From the NCBI GenBank assembly GCA_026168805.1, contig JAPFDS010000056.1, forward strand, positions 124,001-188,000: 64,000 bases of DNA, in the 5' to 3' direction. The notes under the pieces are model-generated. The model did no database searches. It was not told where the DNA came from and saw only the letters and a program-made list of their open reading frames with translations. The translations under genes and the position numbers were made by a program. The DNA is from Caryophanales bacterium (GTDB lineage Bacteria > Bacillota > Bacilli > Bacillales > Amphibacillaceae). Below, piece after piece: positions 63,311-64,000 of the stretch (within the stretch, counting starts at the first letter, position 1; the number at the start of each line of letters is the position of its first letter).

Positions 63311-63505
63311 ATGCGACAATTATATCGTTCCGTTGATGATCGATTTGTAGCAGGAGTACTAGGTGGAATTGCAAAGTTTTTCGGCCTCGATTCATTTTTA
63401 GTACGCGTAGCATTCTTAGTTTTAATATTCTTCTCCGTCGGTACTTGTGTGTTATTGTATATCATTGCTTGGTTCATTATTCCAAATGAAGGGACGGTGC
63501 GTTAA
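63311..63505 (+). CDS. yvlC: PspC-domain membrane protein (YvlC-like)
   Basis: The 64-residue protein is one PspC domain: a short basic amphipathic start (RQLYRSVDDRFVAGVLGGIAKFFG) and one to two hydrophobic segments ending in IIAWFIIPNEG. PspC proteins sense or respond to membrane stress. GTAGGAGGG is the ribosome binding site. It abuts the next gene without a gap, and the pair matches B. subtilis yvlC-yvlD between uvrA and hprK. Confidence 0.9.
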   Translation: MRQLYRSVDDRFVAGVLGGIAKFFGLDSFLVRVAFLVLIFFSVGTCVLLYIIAWFIIPNEGTVR

Positions 63506-63859
63506 TTGTTTATCATTAGTTGGGCCATCTCAGTTGTATTAAATGCTTTAGCCCTGATCACAGTTGCACAATTATTTGATTCGATTACTATGGTAGATTT
63601 TCAGACAGCATTGCTCGCGGGATTGATCTTATCGATTTTAAACGTTCTCGTGAAGCCACTATTAATTATATTTACTCTCCCAATAACGATTTTAAGTTTA
63701 GGACTGTTTTTATTCGTTATCAATGCGGGTGTTTTAATGTTAACTGCTAACTTTTTAGAAGGATTTACCATCGATGGATTTGGAGCTGCAATTTTAGCTT
63801 CCATTTTAATATCTATTATTACGATGGTGTTAAACAGTGCAGTACGCTCGATTCGATAA
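63506..63859 (+). CDS. yvlD: Phage-holin-family four-helix membrane protein (YvlD-like)
   Basis: This 117-residue membrane protein has four predicted transmembrane helices and belongs to the YvlD/membrane protein family named after phage holins, although there is no phage context. The TTG start follows the TAA of yvlC directly; GGGACGG about 10 nt upstream could be the ribosome binding site. It likely works with YvlC in envelope stress. A terminator follows. Confidence 0.85.
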   Translation: MFIISWAISVVLNALALITVAQLFDSITMVDFQTALLAGLILSILNVLVKPLLIIFTLPITILSLGLFLFVINAGVLMLTANFLEGFTIDGFGAAILASILISIITMVLNSAVRSIR

Positions 63860-63870
63860 CCATTTAAAAG

Positions 63871-63906
63871 AATCTCATTTCTACTTATAGGAATGAGATT
63901 TTTTTG
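63871..63906 (+). terminator. Terminator after yvlD
   Basis: Stem AATCTCATTT with GAATGAGATT (one G-U pair) and a 10-nt loop, followed by TTTTTG. Confidence 0.85.
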
Positions 63907-63956
63907 TACATAGAATTTTATCAAACGATGATGCACCAAAGATATTCAGCTCATAT

Positions 63957-63986
63957 TTGGATTGAATGGAAAAAAAGAGATATAAT
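63957..63986 (+). promoter_or_regulatory. Promoter pointing out of the window
   Basis: TTGGAT (63957-63962), an 18-bp spacer and TATAAT (63981-63986) lie at the right end. By synteny with B. subtilis the next gene would be hprK, which is an inference not visible here. Confidence 0.5.
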
Positions 63987-64000
63987 AGCTAAATAATAAT

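Noticed and set aside
63506-63859. Prophage holin
   Set aside because: The family name is misleading; no phage genes are nearby and the gene pairs with a PspC protein as in B. subtilis yvlC-yvlD.

Overview
The window is a low-GC Firmicute chromosome, almost certainly a member of the Bacillaceae. From about 29.8 kb to the right end the gene order closely follows the Bacillus subtilis yvyE-degSU-comF-flg-fli-hpf-secA-prfB-cccB-ftsEX-ctpB-minJ-uvrBA-yvlCD region. Bacillithiol biosynthesis (bshB2), an Spx-like protein and typical AGGAGG ribosome binding sites fit this. Very acidic lipoprotein and binding-protein sequences suggest a halotolerant or halophilic member, which is inference. No rRNA, tRNA, CRISPR array, prophage or insertion sequence was seen.

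Left part (0-29.8 kb, accessory and metabolic). A phosphonate-type ABC importer (phnD-phnC-phnE-phnE, minus strand) is followed by a cytoplasmic 5'-nucleotidase/phosphodiesterase-like enzyme. Divergent from it is a TRAP-TAXI importer whose solute-binding lipoprotein is circularly permuted, under a promoter carrying a CcpA cre-like site. Then come a CynX/NimT-type MFS exporter, a LytTR two-component system, a small lipoprotein broken by a frameshift, two tandem ABC half-exporters, a thioredoxin, the M16-protease pair YmfF/YmfH (linked in Bacillus to EF-P modification), a YdjO-like zinc-ribbon protein, a second MFS transporter, a two-P-loop ATPase-like protein with a decayed first P-loop, an IDEAL-domain protein, an Lrp-family regulator divergent from a two-gene chromate transporter, a PBP3/MecA-like lipoprotein transpeptidase, and nagB. 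Two inverted copies of a GC-rich palindromic repeat (13.3-13.6 kb and 20.5-20.7 kb) bracket about 7 kb of this part.

Middle part (29.8-46 kb, motility and competence). yvyE and degSU lead into degV-like, comFA and comFC, but comFB is absent; a TetR regulator with two operator dyads at its own promoter and an Spx-like protein with one cysteine occupy that place. Then follow yvyF-flgM-flgN-flgK-flgL-yviE-fliW-csrA and flaG-fliD-fliS-fliT-hpf. The flagellin gene hag, which in B. subtilis lies between csrA and flaG, is missing, and a good sigma-D promoter stands directly before flaG. Between hpf and secA lies an unrecognised 52-residue gene preceded by three identical 13-bp AAAA-N5-TTTT dyads, two of them spaced like a ComK box.

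Right part (46-64 kb, housekeeping). secA, prfB with its +1 programmed frameshift, cccB, ftsE-ftsX with an EnvC-like M23 amidase-activator-type protein, ctpB and minJ (no swrA between them), LexA-boxed uvrB-uvrA, yojF-bshB2, and the pspC/yvlD pair, ending at a promoter that points out of the window. The strongest observations for follow-up are the permuted TAXI protein, the ComK-box-like small gene, the TetR/Spx-like pair in the comF locus, and the palindromic repeats.
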